Positions 1 through 8,973 of a DNA stretch of 64,000 nucleotides are shown piece after piece (the stretch's first letter is position 1; each line of letters begins with the position of its first letter). The translations under genes were made by a program, and so were the position numbers. The notes under the pieces are model-generated. The model worked only from the letters and a program-made list of their open reading frames with translations, ran no database searches and was not told where the DNA came from. Source of the stretch: Enterococcus diestrammenae (GTDB taxonomy: Bacteria > Bacillota > Bacilli > Lactobacillales > Enterococcaceae); NCBI RefSeq assembly GCF_009933255.1, contig NZ_MAEI01000011.1, positions 1-64,000 on the forward strand. The letters run 5' to 3'.

Positions 1-15
1 GGTTTATTTTCATAT

Positions 16-50
16 AAAAGACCTATCTCGATCAGTCATCGAAACAGGTC
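16..50 (-). terminator. possible terminator after cdsA
   Basis: Read on the minus strand, GACCT pairs with AGGTC around an inner TCGAT/ATCGA stem, followed by four T residues. The two stem halves are separated by small internal loops and the U-tract is short, so this is a weak candidate just downstream of the cdsA stop. Nothing else is seen in positions 1-64. Confidence 0.35.
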
Positions 51-64
51 GCAAAAAAGTTAGG

Positions 65-865
65 CTAAAAGACACCTAGCAAATGCATGATTGGAAAAAC
101 AAAAAGCATGCTGTCAAAACGGTCCAAAATCCCCCCGTGACCAGGTAAGATATTGCCGGAATCCTTTACTCCAAAATAGCGCTTGATGGCAGACTCTACC
201 AAATCACCAAACTGACCGACAATGGAGAAAATCACTGTCAAAATCAACAACACAGGCAAGCCATGCCCAAAATCTTGTTGACCAGAAAAGGCTAAGACAT
301 AAATTGCCGCTACAACCACAGCCGAAACAATCCCGCCAAGAGCCCCTTCAATGGTTTTATTCGGGGAAATTTCCGGCCAAAGTTTTCGTTTTCCTAACTT
401 GCGGCCAATCATATAAGCCCCAATATCTGTCGCCCAAACGATAAACAAACCGAAAAGCAACATGATCAAGCTTTCTCCCCGAGCGTTGACAAACTCTCGG
501 AACCCAACACCAACATATAAGCTGACCAATACTGGGAAACCAGCTTCGTCTACTGTATACATATTTTTGGAAACCACCGAGGCTCCCAACAAAAGCATCA
601 CCATCAAATAAAACAACATGGTGCTATCAGTCTGGGCTGGTAACCAGAAAAACCAACGTTCTTTTGGTAAAACCAAGAAGACCGCTCCTAGTGCGGCTAG
701 GATTCCTTCAAAACTGATGATGTTTAACCCTTTCATGCGGAACATTTCATAAACACCTACGACAGCCAATACAGCCGCCGTCACTTCCACGGCAATCCCA
801 CCGATGTATAAAATGGGAATAAATAGTATCAGTGCCACCACGGCAGTGATTACCCGTTGTCTCAT
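65..865 (-). CDS. cdsA: phosphatidate cytidylyltransferase
   Basis: This integral membrane enzyme makes CDP-diacylglycerol from phosphatidate and CTP, the branch point for bacterial phospholipids. The 266-residue product is about the family length and has many hydrophobic segments from the N-terminus on. The C-terminal CdsA signature is present: GDLVESAIKR, then KDSGNILPGHGGILDRFDS with the conserved Asp residues. The ATG at 865 is preceded by GGAGG with good spacing. It lies 50 bp downstream of uppS in the usual Firmicute uppS-cdsA order and is probably cotranscribed with it. Identification is secure. Confidence 0.95.
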   Translation of the reverse strand: MRQRVITAVVALILFIPILYIGGIAVEVTAAVLAVVGVYEMFRMKGLNIISFEGILAALGAVFLVLPKERWFFWLPAQTDSTMLFYLMVMLLLGASVVSKNMYTVDEAGFPVLVSLYVGVGFREFVNARGESLIMLLFGLFIVWATDIGAYMIGRKLGKRKLWPEISPNKTIEGALGGIVSAVVVAAIYVLAFSGQQDFGHGLPVLLILTVIFSIVGQFGDLVESAIKRYFGVKDSGNILPGHGGILDRFDSMLFVFPIMHLLGVF

Positions 866-915
866 TTCTTTACCTCCAATTGATTAAGTTTTATTACTCA
901 TAGGATACCATTACA

Positions 916-1731
916 TTATTCAGTTACTTGATGCTCGTCTGCTACCGGAAGATTCAGACCTCCAAAACGACGATTACGATTTTGAAAAGACGCCACCGCC
1001 ATTTCCAATAACTCCCCATTGAAATCTGGCCACAACGCATCCGTGAAAAACAGTTCACTATATGCGATTTGCCATAGCAGGAAATTACTAATCCGTTCTT
1101 CGCCACTGGTGCGAATCAATAACTCTGGGTCCCGCAAGTCAACTGGCAAAAAGCCCGTCATTAAATGGTCAGCAATCATGGATTCATCGATTGTCTCAGC
1201 AGCAACCCCTTCTGCTTGGGCTTTTTTCACGATTGCTTGGGTGGCTGTCACGAGTTCAGCACGACTGCCGTAATTTAAGGCAAAATTCAACACCATGCCA
1301 GTATTATTTTTTGTCTGTTCAATCGCACGCTTCACTGCATCTTGGGTGTGAGCCGGTAGAAACTCCGTATAGCCCATCACATGGACTTTGACATTTTCTT
1401 TGATCAATTCCGGTACAAATTTATCAAAAAAATCCACCGGCAATTGCATCAAGAAATTAACTTCCTCGGTGGGTCGTTTCCAATTTTCCGTGGAAAAGGC
1501 ATAGAGGGTTAAGACTTTGATACCGATTTTTGAAGCATGTTTGGTAACAGTTTTCACCGTTTCCATGCCTTCTTGATGCCCTGCAATACGGGGTAGTCGC
1601 CGGTTTTGCGCCCACCGACCATTGCCATCCATGATGATAGCCACATGTTTAGGGATATTTCCCGCCGGATCAAAGTGAAATTCGGCTTCTTCTTGTACAT
1701 ATTTGTTTTTTTGTGGAAATAAGCGCCACAT
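916..1731 (-). CDS. uppS: isoprenyl (undecaprenyl diphosphate) synthase
   Basis: This cis-prenyltransferase condenses farnesyl-PP with isopentenyl-PP units to make undecaprenyl diphosphate, the lipid carrier for peptidoglycan and wall polymers. The 271-residue protein carries the catalytic HVAIIMDGNGRWA block near residue 29, the TLYAFSTENWKRP motif near 95, and DLLIRTSGE-type residues (DPELLIRTSGEERISNFLLWQ) near 204-220. The start at 1731 follows GAGGG with a 6-nt gap. About 28 residues precede the catalytic block, slightly longer than in E. coli but common in Firmicutes. It is the first gene of a uppS-cdsA unit. Confidence 0.96.
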   Translation of the reverse strand: MWRLFPQKNKYVQEEAEFHFDPAGNIPKHVAIIMDGNGRWAQNRRLPRIAGHQEGMETVKTVTKHASKIGIKVLTLYAFSTENWKRPTEEVNFLMQLPVDFFDKFVPELIKENVKVHVMGYTEFLPAHTQDAVKRAIEQTKNNTGMVLNFALNYGSRAELVTATQAIVKKAQAEGVAAETIDESMIADHLMTGFLPVDLRDPELLIRTSGEERISNFLLWQIAYSELFFTDALWPDFNGELLEMAVASFQNRNRRFGGLNLPVADEHQVTE

Positions 1732-1768
1732 ACGGATCCCTCATCTCTCCAAAGATTTACCAAAAAAC

Positions 1769-1774
1769 ATTATA
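1769..1774 (-). promoter_or_regulatory. extended -10 element upstream of uppS
   Basis: Minus strand TGGTATAAT is an extended -10 (TGn plus perfect TATAAT) about 38 nt upstream of the uppS start. No convincing -35 was found, which is tolerated with an extended -10. Confidence 0.4.
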
Positions 1775-1841
1775 CCATTAAACCCCAACAAGCTTTGAAA
1801 AAATTCCATCCAAAAAGCAGAAGTTAGATTATTTTTATACT

Positions 1842-2242
1842 CTACCCTTTAGAAAGTAATGCTTGCTGTGTTTTTTTCGGCAACTTTGCCACAACTAGCT
1901 GATAGGAATCCAAAATCAGCTGACAAATTCCCTCATCACTGAAGGCAGTCGTCTGCAAATAGATTGAATTCCAATGGGTTTTATTGGCATAATACCCTGG
2001 AATCACCGTCCCCGGATAAACTTCCCGTAGTTCTTCATTTTTCTCCGGCAAGTTTTTTAAAGTGATGATGGCTGACAAGCTCCCTGAACGCTCAGCATGC
2101 CAAACATTTTCCCAGCCACTTCAAAATAGTTGGTATCCCAGTCAGCAGGGTAATAACTCTTTGCTCCGGGCAATGTTCCCCCATAATCCATAGAACACTG
2201 GATTCGTTGTTCAATTTCCGAAATCCTTTTGACTGTTGACAT
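1842..2242 (-). pseudogene. MmcQ/YjbR-family protein, frameshifted
   Basis: Two overlapping reading frames together encode one MmcQ/YjbR-like (CyaY-fold) protein. The upstream frame (2057-2242) starts MSTVKRISEIEQ and carries DTNYFEVAGKMFGML. The downstream frame (1842-2078) continues with SAIITLKNLPEKNEELREVYPG, then IPGYYANKTHWNSIYL and SYQLVVAKLPKK, which are typical C-terminal family motifs. The join falls near 2079-2090, where adding one base after GGAGC would restore a single frame of about 130 residues, close to family length. The downstream part alone would need a TTG start with no ribosome binding site. It is either a recent 1-nt deletion or a sequencing error. The function of the family is poorly defined. 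Confidence 0.75.
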
Positions 2243-2272
2243 AAAAATCCCTCCATAAAAAGTAAGCGACGA

Positions 2273-2884
2273 TCATGCCTCGTTTTGAGATATTACTCTA
2301 AGTTGTTCCAAAGCTGCTTTGGCCCAAGGATGAACGACTTGAATATCATGTTGGAATAGCCATTCTAGATAACAGTAGCAACTTTTGGCTAAGCCCTCTT
2401 GCTCCAATGCCGCTATTACTTGTTTTAGGTAAGGTGGTTGGGCCGGTCGATCCCATTTGATTTTGTCCGCGATAAACAAGCAATAATCCATTGGTGTAGC
2501 TTGACTTTTTAGCGTTGTATGACAAGCAATGGCTGATAACACTTGTACATCCTTAATCTGAAAAACTCGTTTCGCCAAAAGACATGACTGTTGTTGATGC
2601 AAAAGCATTGGTAATTGGTATTCTGCTGGGAGAATTGGCTGTCCCAAAGCTTCGTGAAATTTCACTCGTTGATTATTAGGGATGACCACAGAAATATCAT
2701 GCATTAATCCCGCTTGGTAAGCGACAGTCGGATCAATCCCAAATTCCTTAGCCAACATTTCAGACTCTTCTGCTACTTCTAGGAGATGAGGCATCGTATC
2801 CTGTTTGTCGTATTTAGTCAAATACATGAGTACTTGTTCTTCTATGGTTCCTTTAGGTAAGTCGATCATATATGTCATCATCAC
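2273..2884 (-). CDS. HD-domain hydrolase, YqeK-like
   Basis: The 203-residue soluble protein resembles the YqeK group of HD-domain phosphohydrolases, some of which cleave Ap4A symmetrically. Metal-binding HD motifs are visible: MPHLLEVAEES near residue 31, AGLMHDIS near 58, LLHQQQSCLLAKRVF near 94, AIACHTTL near 118, and the YqeK-type IADKIKWDRP near 138. The first ATG follows GAGGAG at 9 nt. It is not beside nadD or rsfS, where the core yqeK normally sits, so it may be a second, specialised paralogue. It lies 11 bp downstream of a GNAT gene, probably in the same transcript. Confidence 0.75.
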   Translation of the reverse strand: MMMTYMIDLPKGTIEEQVLMYLTKYDKQDTMPHLLEVAEESEMLAKEFGIDPTVAYQAGLMHDISVVIPNNQRVKFHEALGQPILPAEYQLPMLLHQQQSCLLAKRVFQIKDVQVLSAIACHTTLKSQATPMDYCLFIADKIKWDRPAQPPYLKQVIAALEQEGLAKSCYCYLEWLFQHDIQVVHPWAKAALEQLRVISQNEA

Positions 2885-2895
2885 TACTGACTCCT

Positions 2896-3417
2896 CTATT
2901 CCAATTCAATCCAATAACGTCGAATAACTTTTTGACTTTCTTTATTTAGTCGCTTATCTGCTAGCTTGCCACCATTTGCTTCAATAACTTTGGCAGACCC
3001 TTGATTGTCATCATCGCAAGTCAACAATACTTGCTTCAGACCTTGTTCTTTTGCTATCACAAGTGTCTCTTTCAACATCTGACTACCATAGCCTTGCCTA
3101 CGAAACTTAGGATGAATCCCGTAACCAATGTGTCCACCATAATTATCCAGATAGTCATTCAAATTGGTACGTAAATTGATCATCCCTACCAATTGATTAT
3201 CCTCACTAAAATACAGAAACTGTAATCCTCGTACAAACCCAGCTGGAATGCGTTTAGGATCTGAAAACTTTTCCAGCTCTGCTAGCCAACTTGCTACCGA
3301 CTGAGCTTGTATCAAGTAGGAGGTACCCGGAATTGTCTCCACGGATTCACCGAAAGCCTGGCGAAAAGCTAAGATTTGCTTTTCATCTGCCAAGGTCGGC
3401 TTTCGCAGATGAGTCAT
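2896..3417 (-). CDS. GNAT-family N-acetyltransferase
   Basis: The 173-residue acetyltransferase shows the GNAT core: FLYFSEDNQLVGMINLR (strands beta3-4 region), HIGYGIHPKFRRQGYGSQML (the acetyl-CoA pyrophosphate-binding R-x-x-G-x-G loop, near residue 98-116), then LLTCDDDNQGSAKVIEANGG. This last pattern, with NxxSxxxIxxNGG, is typical of small-molecule or antibiotic-type GNATs with unknown substrates. I prefer the ATG at 3417, which follows AGGGTGAGG, over a GTG three codons upstream. Substrate cannot be told from sequence. Confidence 0.8.
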   Translation of the reverse strand: MTHLRKPTLADEKQILAFRQAFGESVETIPGTSYLIQAQSVASWLAELEKFSDPKRIPAGFVRGLQFLYFSEDNQLVGMINLRTNLNDYLDNYGGHIGYGIHPKFRRQGYGSQMLKETLVIAKEQGLKQVLLTCDDDNQGSAKVIEANGGKLADKRLNKESQKVIRRYWIELE

Positions 3418-3559
3418 TGTCCTCACCCTTTCTTGCCTAAGTTTAACTCTTATCTCTTGATTATAGCAGACTCCCCACTGGCAAAAGTAAAAAATTCGCG
3501 ACTTCTCTATAAAATACCCCCATTTTCCCGTAGTCTTTATGAAATTTACGCTATTTCTA

Positions 3560-3588
3560 TCGACACAACCAAGAACTGATGTTATATT
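3560..3588 (+). promoter_or_regulatory. promoter of purC-like gene
   Basis: A -35 TCGACA (3560-3565), a 17-nt spacer and a -10 TATATT (3583-3588) lie 40 nt upstream of the start codon. Downstream, AATTCCGAATAAA (around 3606-3618) resembles the lactococcal PurBox core CCGAA. It sits next to the ribosome binding site, not upstream of the promoter, so its meaning is doubtful. Confidence 0.55.
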
Positions 3589-3628
3589 CGTGAAAAATCA
3601 CCTAAATTCCGAATAAAGGAGACTTAAA

Positions 3629-4315
3629 ATGAAAGAATTGTACGACGGTAAGACAAAAACAGTGTTTTTAGATGAAACTACCAATGAGGTTTGGTTATTG
3701 TTTAAAGATAGCGCTACTGGTGCGGATGGCGTCTTTGATCCTGGTTCCAACACGGTAGGAGGCAGCGTTGATGGTAAAGGGAAAAACGGTTTAAAAGTTT
3801 CTCAGTATTATTTTGAACTGATGGCAAAACACGGTATCCCAACTCATTACTTGGGAGTTGATTTGGAAAAAGGCTTGATGAAAGTTCGCCAATTAACCGT
3901 TCCCCCATTGGAATTTGTCCTCCGCTATGAGACCGCCGGCAGTATGTGTCGCCGCTTTGACCTTCCCGAACAAATCGCCTTCGATCCCGTATACACCGAA
4001 GTGACTCTAAAAGCTGATGAGCAAGGGGATCCCCTAATCACCGATCGCCTCTGCCAAATGAAAGGAATCTTAAAACCCGGGCAATACCAAGAAGCCCTGA
4101 ACATCTTGGAAAAAGTCGGTGAAGTTCTAAAAGATGACTTAGCAAAAATGGCTTTACAATTAATCGATTTAAAAATCGAAATCGGCTTTGATGAAGCTGG
4201 CAATCTCTATGTAGTTGATGAAATTACACCAGATATCTGGCGCGTGAGGGACTCACAAGGAACCATCCCAGATCAAATCACATGTACCAACCTACTTCTT
4301 GAAAAAATAGAATAA
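3629..4315 (+). CDS. purC: SAICAR synthetase-like protein (divergent PurC)
   Basis: PurC ligates aspartate to CAIR with ATP in purine synthesis. This 228-residue protein has the PurC fold signatures in a divergent form: LYDGKTKTVF at the N-terminus (usually YEGKxK), GADGVFDPGSNTVGGSVDGKGKNGLKVSQYYFELM near 31-65, GIPTHYLG near 72, LEFVLRYETAGSMCRRF near 96 (classical enzymes have VRN-AGS), LKIEIGFDEAGNLYVVDEITPD near 184-207. The VFDPGxNTVGG insert matches a second PurC subtype I recall from clostridia and some lactobacilli. The gene stands alone, with its own promoter and terminator, not in a pur operon. It could be a bona fide SAICAR synthetase or a relative acting on another substrate. Confidence 0.72.
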   Translation: MKELYDGKTKTVFLDETTNEVWLLFKDSATGADGVFDPGSNTVGGSVDGKGKNGLKVSQYYFELMAKHGIPTHYLGVDLEKGLMKVRQLTVPPLEFVLRYETAGSMCRRFDLPEQIAFDPVYTEVTLKADEQGDPLITDRLCQMKGILKPGQYQEALNILEKVGEVLKDDLAKMALQLIDLKIEIGFDEAGNLYVVDEITPDIWRVRDSQGTIPDQITCTNLLLEKIE

Positions 4316-4319
4316 TGTA

Positions 4320-4369
4320 AAAACAGTTCCAGGTCCACTACAATTAAGGGAGACCAGGAACTGTTTTTT
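4320..4369 (+). terminator. Rho-independent terminator of purC-like gene
   Basis: AAAACAGTTCC pairs with GGAACTGTTTT, and an inner GGTC/GACC extends the stem. It is followed by six T residues and lies 5 nt after the stop codon. The A-rich left flank would also allow termination from the other side. Confidence 0.85.
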
Positions 4370-4414
4370 GAATCTAGGGCTGTGCTTTCAACAGCTTACT
4401 TCTATAACAGTTTG

Positions 4415-4566
4415 CTTTGTATTTGCTTTTTCCGGTCTAGCTACCGTCAACCCAATTCTAGGTCGCTAAATTCTTTATCTATTAGAAGATGCTAGTTGGA
4501 CTTAGCGGCTCTTATTTAGTCCAACTGTGTGCGGTAACTGAGCTAGTTTGTGAAGCCAAGTCTATC
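4415..4566 (+). repeat. dispersed intergenic repeat, rearranged copy
   Basis: Two modules of the window's dispersed repeat occur here in switched order relative to the full copies at 22911 and 63460. The module TTCCGGTCTAGCTAC...CTAGGTCGCTAAA (4429-4471) comes first. The hairpin module follows: AGTTGGACT (4494-4502) pairs perfectly with AGTCCAACT (4518-4526) around a TAGCG-containing loop. The right end, CCAAGTCTATC, runs into the A-run that is the U-tract of the frr terminator. The copy sits between two convergent genes. Confidence 0.6.
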
Positions 4567-4602
4567 AAAAAAGCCTGCCCCATACAGGACAGACTCCAAT
4601 GA
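4567..4602 (-). terminator. terminator of frr
   Basis: On the minus strand GTCTGTCC pairs with GGGCAGGC (two G-U pairs), followed by six T residues, just after the frr stop codon. Confidence 0.75.
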
Positions 4603-4606
4603 AAGT

Positions 4607-5164
4607 TTAAACTTCCAACAATTCTTGCTCTTTTTCTGCTGCGATGGTATCCAATTGTTTGATGGCATCATCCGTCAAAGTTTGGACATCTTTTTCAGCG
4701 TTGCGCAAGTCATCTTCGGTAATATCGCCAGCTTTTTCTTGCTTTTTATACGTATCCATCGCATCTCGACGAATATTGCGAATAGCGATTTTAGCATTTT
4801 CGGCTTCTTTTTTCACTTCTTTGGCCAATTCTTTACGGCGATCTTCGGTTAATTGCGGAATCACCAAGCGAATCACAGTCCCATCGGTTTGTGGTGTAAT
4901 CCCGATATCACTGGTTTGAATAGCTTTTTCGATTTCTTTAATCATGGTTTTGTCAAATGGTGTAATCACCAACAAACGAGCTTCCGGGATTCCGATTGAA
5001 GCCATTTGATTGATGGGTGTCGGTACGCCATAATACGAAACCATCACACGATCTAAGATACTTGCATTCGCACGACCGGCACGAATTTGTCCGAGTTCTC
5101 GTTGCAGTGCTTCAGCAGCTTTCTGCATTTTGTCTTTTGCTTCTTGCATAACTACATCTGCCAT
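4607..5164 (-). CDS. frr: ribosome recycling factor
   Basis: RRF splits post-termination ribosomes together with EF-G. The 185-residue product has the family length and motifs: [21 protein letters not shown] near 20-40, [14 protein letters not shown] near 44, [16 protein letters not shown] near 105, RNIRRDAMD near 130. The start is the ATG at 5164 ([10 protein letters not shown]). A longer upstream reading exists but would overlap pyrH. Only one nucleotide separates this start from the pyrH stop, so translation is likely coupled. The pyrH-frr order is conserved in Firmicutes. Confidence 0.96.
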   Translation of the reverse strand: MADVVMQEAKDKMQKAAEALQRELGQIRAGRANASILDRVMVSYYGVPTPINQMASIGIPEARLLVITPFDKTMIKEIEKAIQTSDIGITPQTDGTVIRLVIPQLTEDRRKELAKEVKKEAENAKIAIRNIRRDAMDTYKKQEKAGDITEDDLRNAEKDVQTLTDDAIKQLDTIAAEKEQELLEV

Positions 5165-5165
5165 G

Positions 5166-6024
<859 letters not shown>

Positions 6025-6046
6025 GCTATTCAATTATTGAATAGTC

Positions 6047-6931
6047 TTATTTTTTCACTTGGCTCATAACTTCTTCTACAAAGTTATCAACTTTTTTCTC
6101 GATCCCTTCGCCCACTTCAAAACGGACGAATGATTTCACAGAACCGCCTTTTGAAGTCACGTATTGTTCAACAGTCATGTCAGGATCTTTGACGAATGGT
6201 TGATCAACCAAAGCGATTTCGGCTTTGAATTTCTTCAAACGACCAACAACCATTTTTTCAACGATATTCGCAGGTTTGCCTTCATTCAAGGCTTGTTCAG
6301 TCAAGACATTTTTTTCGTGTTCCAATTCTGATTCTGGAATTTGGCTTTCATCAACATAACGAGGGTTAATAGCTGCGACGTGCATCGCAACATCTTTCGC
6401 AACTGTTTCGTCAGTAGTGCCATCAACAACTGTCAATACAGCAATCCGACCGCCCATGTGCAAGTAGCCACCAAAGGCTGCGTTGTCTGCTTTTTCAACA
6501 ACTTCAAAACGACGGAAGCTAATTTTTTCACCGATAACTTGGGTTGCTTCAATCAAGGCTGCTTCAACTGTTTCGCCTTTTTCGTTAACCATTTTCATAG
6601 CTGCATCCATATCAGCTGGTTTGTTTGCTGCTACCAATTCAGCCAATTCTTTGACTAAGTTTTGGAACATTTCATTTTTAGAAACAAAGTCTGTTTCAGA
6701 GTTTACTTCAACGATAGCTGCAGTATTGCCGTTAACTGCCACCGCAGCCAACCCTTCAGCAGCGATTCGGTCGTTTTTCTTGGCAGCCTTAGCCATCCCT
6801 TTTTCACGGAGCAAGTCGACTGCTTTTTCGATATCGCCTTCCACTTCAACCAAGGCGCGTTTTGCGTCCATCATGCCGACACCGGTCATGTCGCGTAATT
6901 CTTTTACTAATTTTGCTGTTACTTCAGCCAT
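6047..6931 (-). CDS. tsf: elongation factor Ts
   Basis: EF-Ts is the guanine nucleotide exchange factor for EF-Tu. The 294-residue protein begins [21 protein letters not shown] with the conserved N-terminal UBA-like TGAGMMDCK-type motif (here [12 protein letters not shown]). It then has [28 protein letters not shown] (the TDFV motif that contacts EF-Tu) near 59-86 and the Firmicute-type dimerisation core. The ATG at 6931 has GGAGG upstream. It follows rpsB in the standard order, with an intrinsic terminator between them that probably reduces tsf relative to rpsB. Confidence 0.97.
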   Translation of the reverse strand: MAEVTAKLVKELRDMTGVGMMDAKRALVEVEGDIEKAVDLLREKGMAKAAKKNDRIAAEGLAAVAVNGNTAAIVEVNSETDFVSKNEMFQNLVKELAELVAANKPADMDAAMKMVNEKGETVEAALIEATQVIGEKISFRRFEVVEKADNAAFGGYLHMGGRIAVLTVVDGTTDETVAKDVAMHVAAINPRYVDESQIPESELEHEKNVLTEQALNEGKPANIVEKMVVGRLKKFKAEIALVDQPFVKDPDMTVEQYVTSKGGSVKSFVRFEVGEGIEKKVDNFVEEVMSQVKK

Positions 6932-6964
6932 TGAGAATTCCTCCTAATGTGTAATATAAGCTTT

Positions 6965-7023
6965 TAAAAAAAGCTGTTTCAAAGGGAGTGCGGCTTTTTT
7001 TAGCCCAGCCTTTGAAACAGCTC
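6965..7023 (-). terminator. internal terminator between rpsB and tsf
   Basis: Minus-strand AGCTGTTTCAAAGG pairs perfectly with CCTTTGAAACAGCT (14 bp) and is followed by a run of T residues. The loop itself contains a smaller GGCTAAAAAAAGCC-like hairpin. Because tsf follows, it probably acts as a partial terminator. Confidence 0.85.
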
Positions 7024-7035
7024 CTCATTTATGAA

Positions 7036-7833
7036 TTATTCAGCTGATGTGTCAGAAGCGTTGTCGCCTTCAACTACGTCAACGATTTCTTCGATTGAAG
7101 TAGCGTTGTCAGCTTCTGGTGCAAAGTCTTCAACAGCAACTTCTTGGTCTTCCCCTTGGTTTCCTTCGATGAAAGCGTCAGCCATTTTACCAGTGATTAA
7201 TTTCACGGCACGAATCGCATCATCATTTGATGGAATAACCACATCGATTTCATCTGGATCACAGTTTGTATCAACCATAGCAACGATTGGGATATTCAAT
7301 TTACGAGCTTCTTGAATTGCAATCCGTTCTTTACGAGGGTCAACAACGTACATTACGTCTGGAATACGAGGCATGTCAGCGATCCCGCCCAAGAATTTTT
7401 CAAGGCGTTCCCGTTGTTTGTTCAAACCAACGACTTCTTTCTTAGGTAATACTTCGAAAGTCCCGTCTTCTTCCATTTTGTTGATTTGTTTCAAACGTGC
7501 AACACGTTTTTGGATAGTTTCCCAGTTAGTCAAAGTACCACCTAACCAACGATGGTTAACATAGTATTGACCAGCGCGAGTTGCTTCTTCTTTAATAGCA
7601 TCTTGAGCTTGTTTTTTAGTCCCGACAAACAATGCTACACCGCCGTCTTCAGCGACAGCTTTCATGTAGTCATAGGCTGCATCTACCAATTTAACGGTTT
7701 TTTGCAAGTCGATGATGTAGATTCCGTTACGTTCTGTGAAGATGTATTTCTTCATTTTTGGGTTCCAGCGACGAGTTTGGTGACCAAAGTGTACGCCGGC
7801 TTCAAGCAATTGTTTCATTGAAATTACTGCCAT
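7036..7833 (-). CDS. rpsB: 30S ribosomal protein S2
   Basis: S2 is a late-assembling small-subunit protein that helps recruit S1. The 265-residue product has the signatures [25 protein letters not shown] at the N-terminus, [15 protein letters not shown] near 98-112 and [13 protein letters not shown] near 155. The acidic C-terminal tail (residues about 225-265) is longer than in B. subtilis but usual for lactic acid bacteria. The start at 7833 has GGAGG upstream. It is the first gene of rpsB-tsf with its own promoter and a structured leader of about 120 nt. Confidence 0.97.
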   Translation of the reverse strand: MAVISMKQLLEAGVHFGHQTRRWNPKMKKYIFTERNGIYIIDLQKTVKLVDAAYDYMKAVAEDGGVALFVGTKKQAQDAIKEEATRAGQYYVNHRWLGGTLTNWETIQKRVARLKQINKMEEDGTFEVLPKKEVVGLNKQRERLEKFLGGIADMPRIPDVMYVVDPRKERIAIQEARKLNIPIVAMVDTNCDPDEIDVVIPSNDDAIRAVKLITGKMADAFIEGNQGEDQEVAVEDFAPEADNATSIEEIVDVVEGDNASDTSAE

Positions 7834-7892
7834 TTTGTGTTTCCTCCAATTGGTTTTTGTTTTCCTCTTCGCTCTTTTAGCTCTTTGAAGAA

Positions 7893-7905
7893 CCGCTCAT
7901 AGCGG
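7893..7905 (-). promoter_or_regulatory. hairpin in rpsB 5' leader
   Basis: The transcript from the promoter at 7962-7990 would carry about 120 nt of leader before rpsB. It contains a compact CCGCT-ATG-AGCGG hairpin flanked by GAAGGGGTG and purine-rich sequence. This is a plausible site for feedback by S2 or another ribosomal protein, but the motif is not one I can name. Confidence 0.35.
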
Positions 7906-7961
7906 CACCCCTTCGCAGATGAGAACGAATGTGGATTTTTTTGTGTTTGTCACACCCGAAT

Positions 7962-7990
7962 AGTATACAGTAGCTCTTGTGAAAATGCAA
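7962..7990 (-). promoter_or_regulatory. promoter of rpsB-tsf
   Basis: Minus strand -35 TTGCAT (7985-7990), 17-nt spacer, -10 TATACT (7962-7967). Confidence 0.65.
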
Positions 7991-8061
7991 CTGTTTATTC
8001 CAGGTTTCCTGAAAAGACAACAGGAAGCGGCCGTCATTAAAAAACAGCCGCCACCTCTTGG

Positions 8062-8499
8062 TCAGTCCAAGGATTCTTCTAATTCATAGCGGAAGGCCGT
8101 CCGTTGTCCCGGCGTATCAAAGTGAGCTGGCGTATACTGCATCAGCACCACTTCCCAGACGGCTTTCTTTTGCATGATCAAAGTTAAATAAGCCAAACGT
8201 TCCCGACTGATGCGCCCGGTTTCTCGTTTGATTTTTCCAGTGTGGCAACGCATCAGGACAACATTGGCAGTCAGTAACTGCGTCTCCACTAAAACGGATT
8301 GATAGGTCTGATCTTCTTCTGCTGCAAACAATCTCTGCGCATACGTAAAAATCGCTTGCTTGCCTTTCACAAAGGTACCGTCAAACGCAATCAAGGTGCC
8401 ATCATTAGCGAAGCAAGTGGCAAAGTTGCGAGAGTTTCCTTCATGCCAGGCTTTTCGGACTTTTGTAAACAATTGTTCAGCTTCTTTCACGATGGTCAC
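8062..8499 (-). CDS. NTF2-like (SnoaL/DUF4440-type) protein
   Basis: The 145-residue protein has the NTF2-like pattern of SgcJ/EcaC or DUF4440 proteins: an N-terminal helix (EAEQLFTKVRKAWHEGN), then FATCFANDGTLIAFDGTFVKGKQAIFTYAQRLF near 26-58, where the FANDG-FDGT-GK-I spacing is typical of the cone-shaped fold. A C-terminal strand WEVVLMQYTPAH follows. Such proteins bind small hydrophobic ligands or act as accessory domains, and no enzyme activity can be assigned. The neighbouring small gene upstream is probably cotranscribed. Confidence 0.65.
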   Translation of the reverse strand: MTIVKEAEQLFTKVRKAWHEGNSRNFATCFANDGTLIAFDGTFVKGKQAIFTYAQRLFAAEEDQTYQSVLVETQLLTANVVLMRCHTGKIKRETGRISRERLAYLTLIMQKKAVWEVVLMQYTPAHFDTPGQRTAFRYELEESLD

Positions 8500-8528
8500 C
8501 TCTTTTCACGAAGATTACTTCCGAAAAG

Positions 8529-8759
8529 CTAGCTTAGTTGACCTTTAAAATGATTCATAGCCGCTGTCACTTCAGCTACCATTTCAGGTTTTACTAACGG
8601 AAGTAATTGTTGTTGTAGCTGTTCTAAATCCCCTTTAGTAAACGCTTGTGTCGCCTGATTGGCAAAAGATTGTACCAGTAATTCTTTTGCTTGTTGGGCA
8701 TGTTCTGGTTGTGTTCGTTCAATAAAAAAATTCAAAAACATTTCTTGTTCTTTCAGCAT
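8529..8759 (-). CDS. small hypothetical protein
   Basis: A 76-residue, Gln- and Ala-rich, predicted all-helical soluble protein (MLKEQEMFLNFFIERTQPEH...). No known domain is recognised. Translation is supported by AGGAGG 9 nt upstream of the ATG and by its position just upstream of the NTF2-like gene on the same strand (29 nt gap). Confidence 0.6.
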   Translation of the reverse strand: MLKEQEMFLNFFIERTQPEHAQQAKELLVQSFANQATQAFTKGDLEQLQQQLLPLVKPEMVAEVTAAMNHFKGQLS

Positions 8760-8860
8760 TTTGAAAAACCTCCTATTTGATAATAATTATACCACCTCCT
8801 TTAGCGGGGACAAAAAGATGTTAGCTTGATAAACTTTTCCTATTAATTTTTTAACATTTT

Positions 8861-8888
8861 TGCTATGATGATCGTGAATATCTATGCA
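8861..8888 (+). promoter_or_regulatory. argR promoter with overlapping ARG box
   Basis: An extended -10 TGCTATGAT (hexamer 8864-8869) is followed at once by TGAATATCTATGCA (8875-8888). That matches the ArgR operator consensus TGAATAWWTATTCA at 12 of 14 positions and lies at the expected transcription start, indicating autorepression of argR. Confidence 0.65.
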
Positions 8889-8973
8889 AATCGAGGCATG
8901 TCTCTTTGAATTTCAAGCCATTTCTGCCTTGCTATTCCTAGAGACTGGTCTTGATTTGACGAAAGGAGTAACC

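Noticed and set aside
3606..3618. PurR box upstream of the purC-like gene
   Set aside because: CCGAA core fits, but it lies downstream of the predicted start site beside the ribosome binding site, unlike known PurBoxes.
6483..6947. Long open frame on the plus strand opposite tsf
   Set aside because: It is the antisense shadow of a highly biased coding sequence, rich in Ser/Ala/Phe runs, with no ribosome binding site or homology. Similar shadows opposite rpsA and the LysM gene were dropped.
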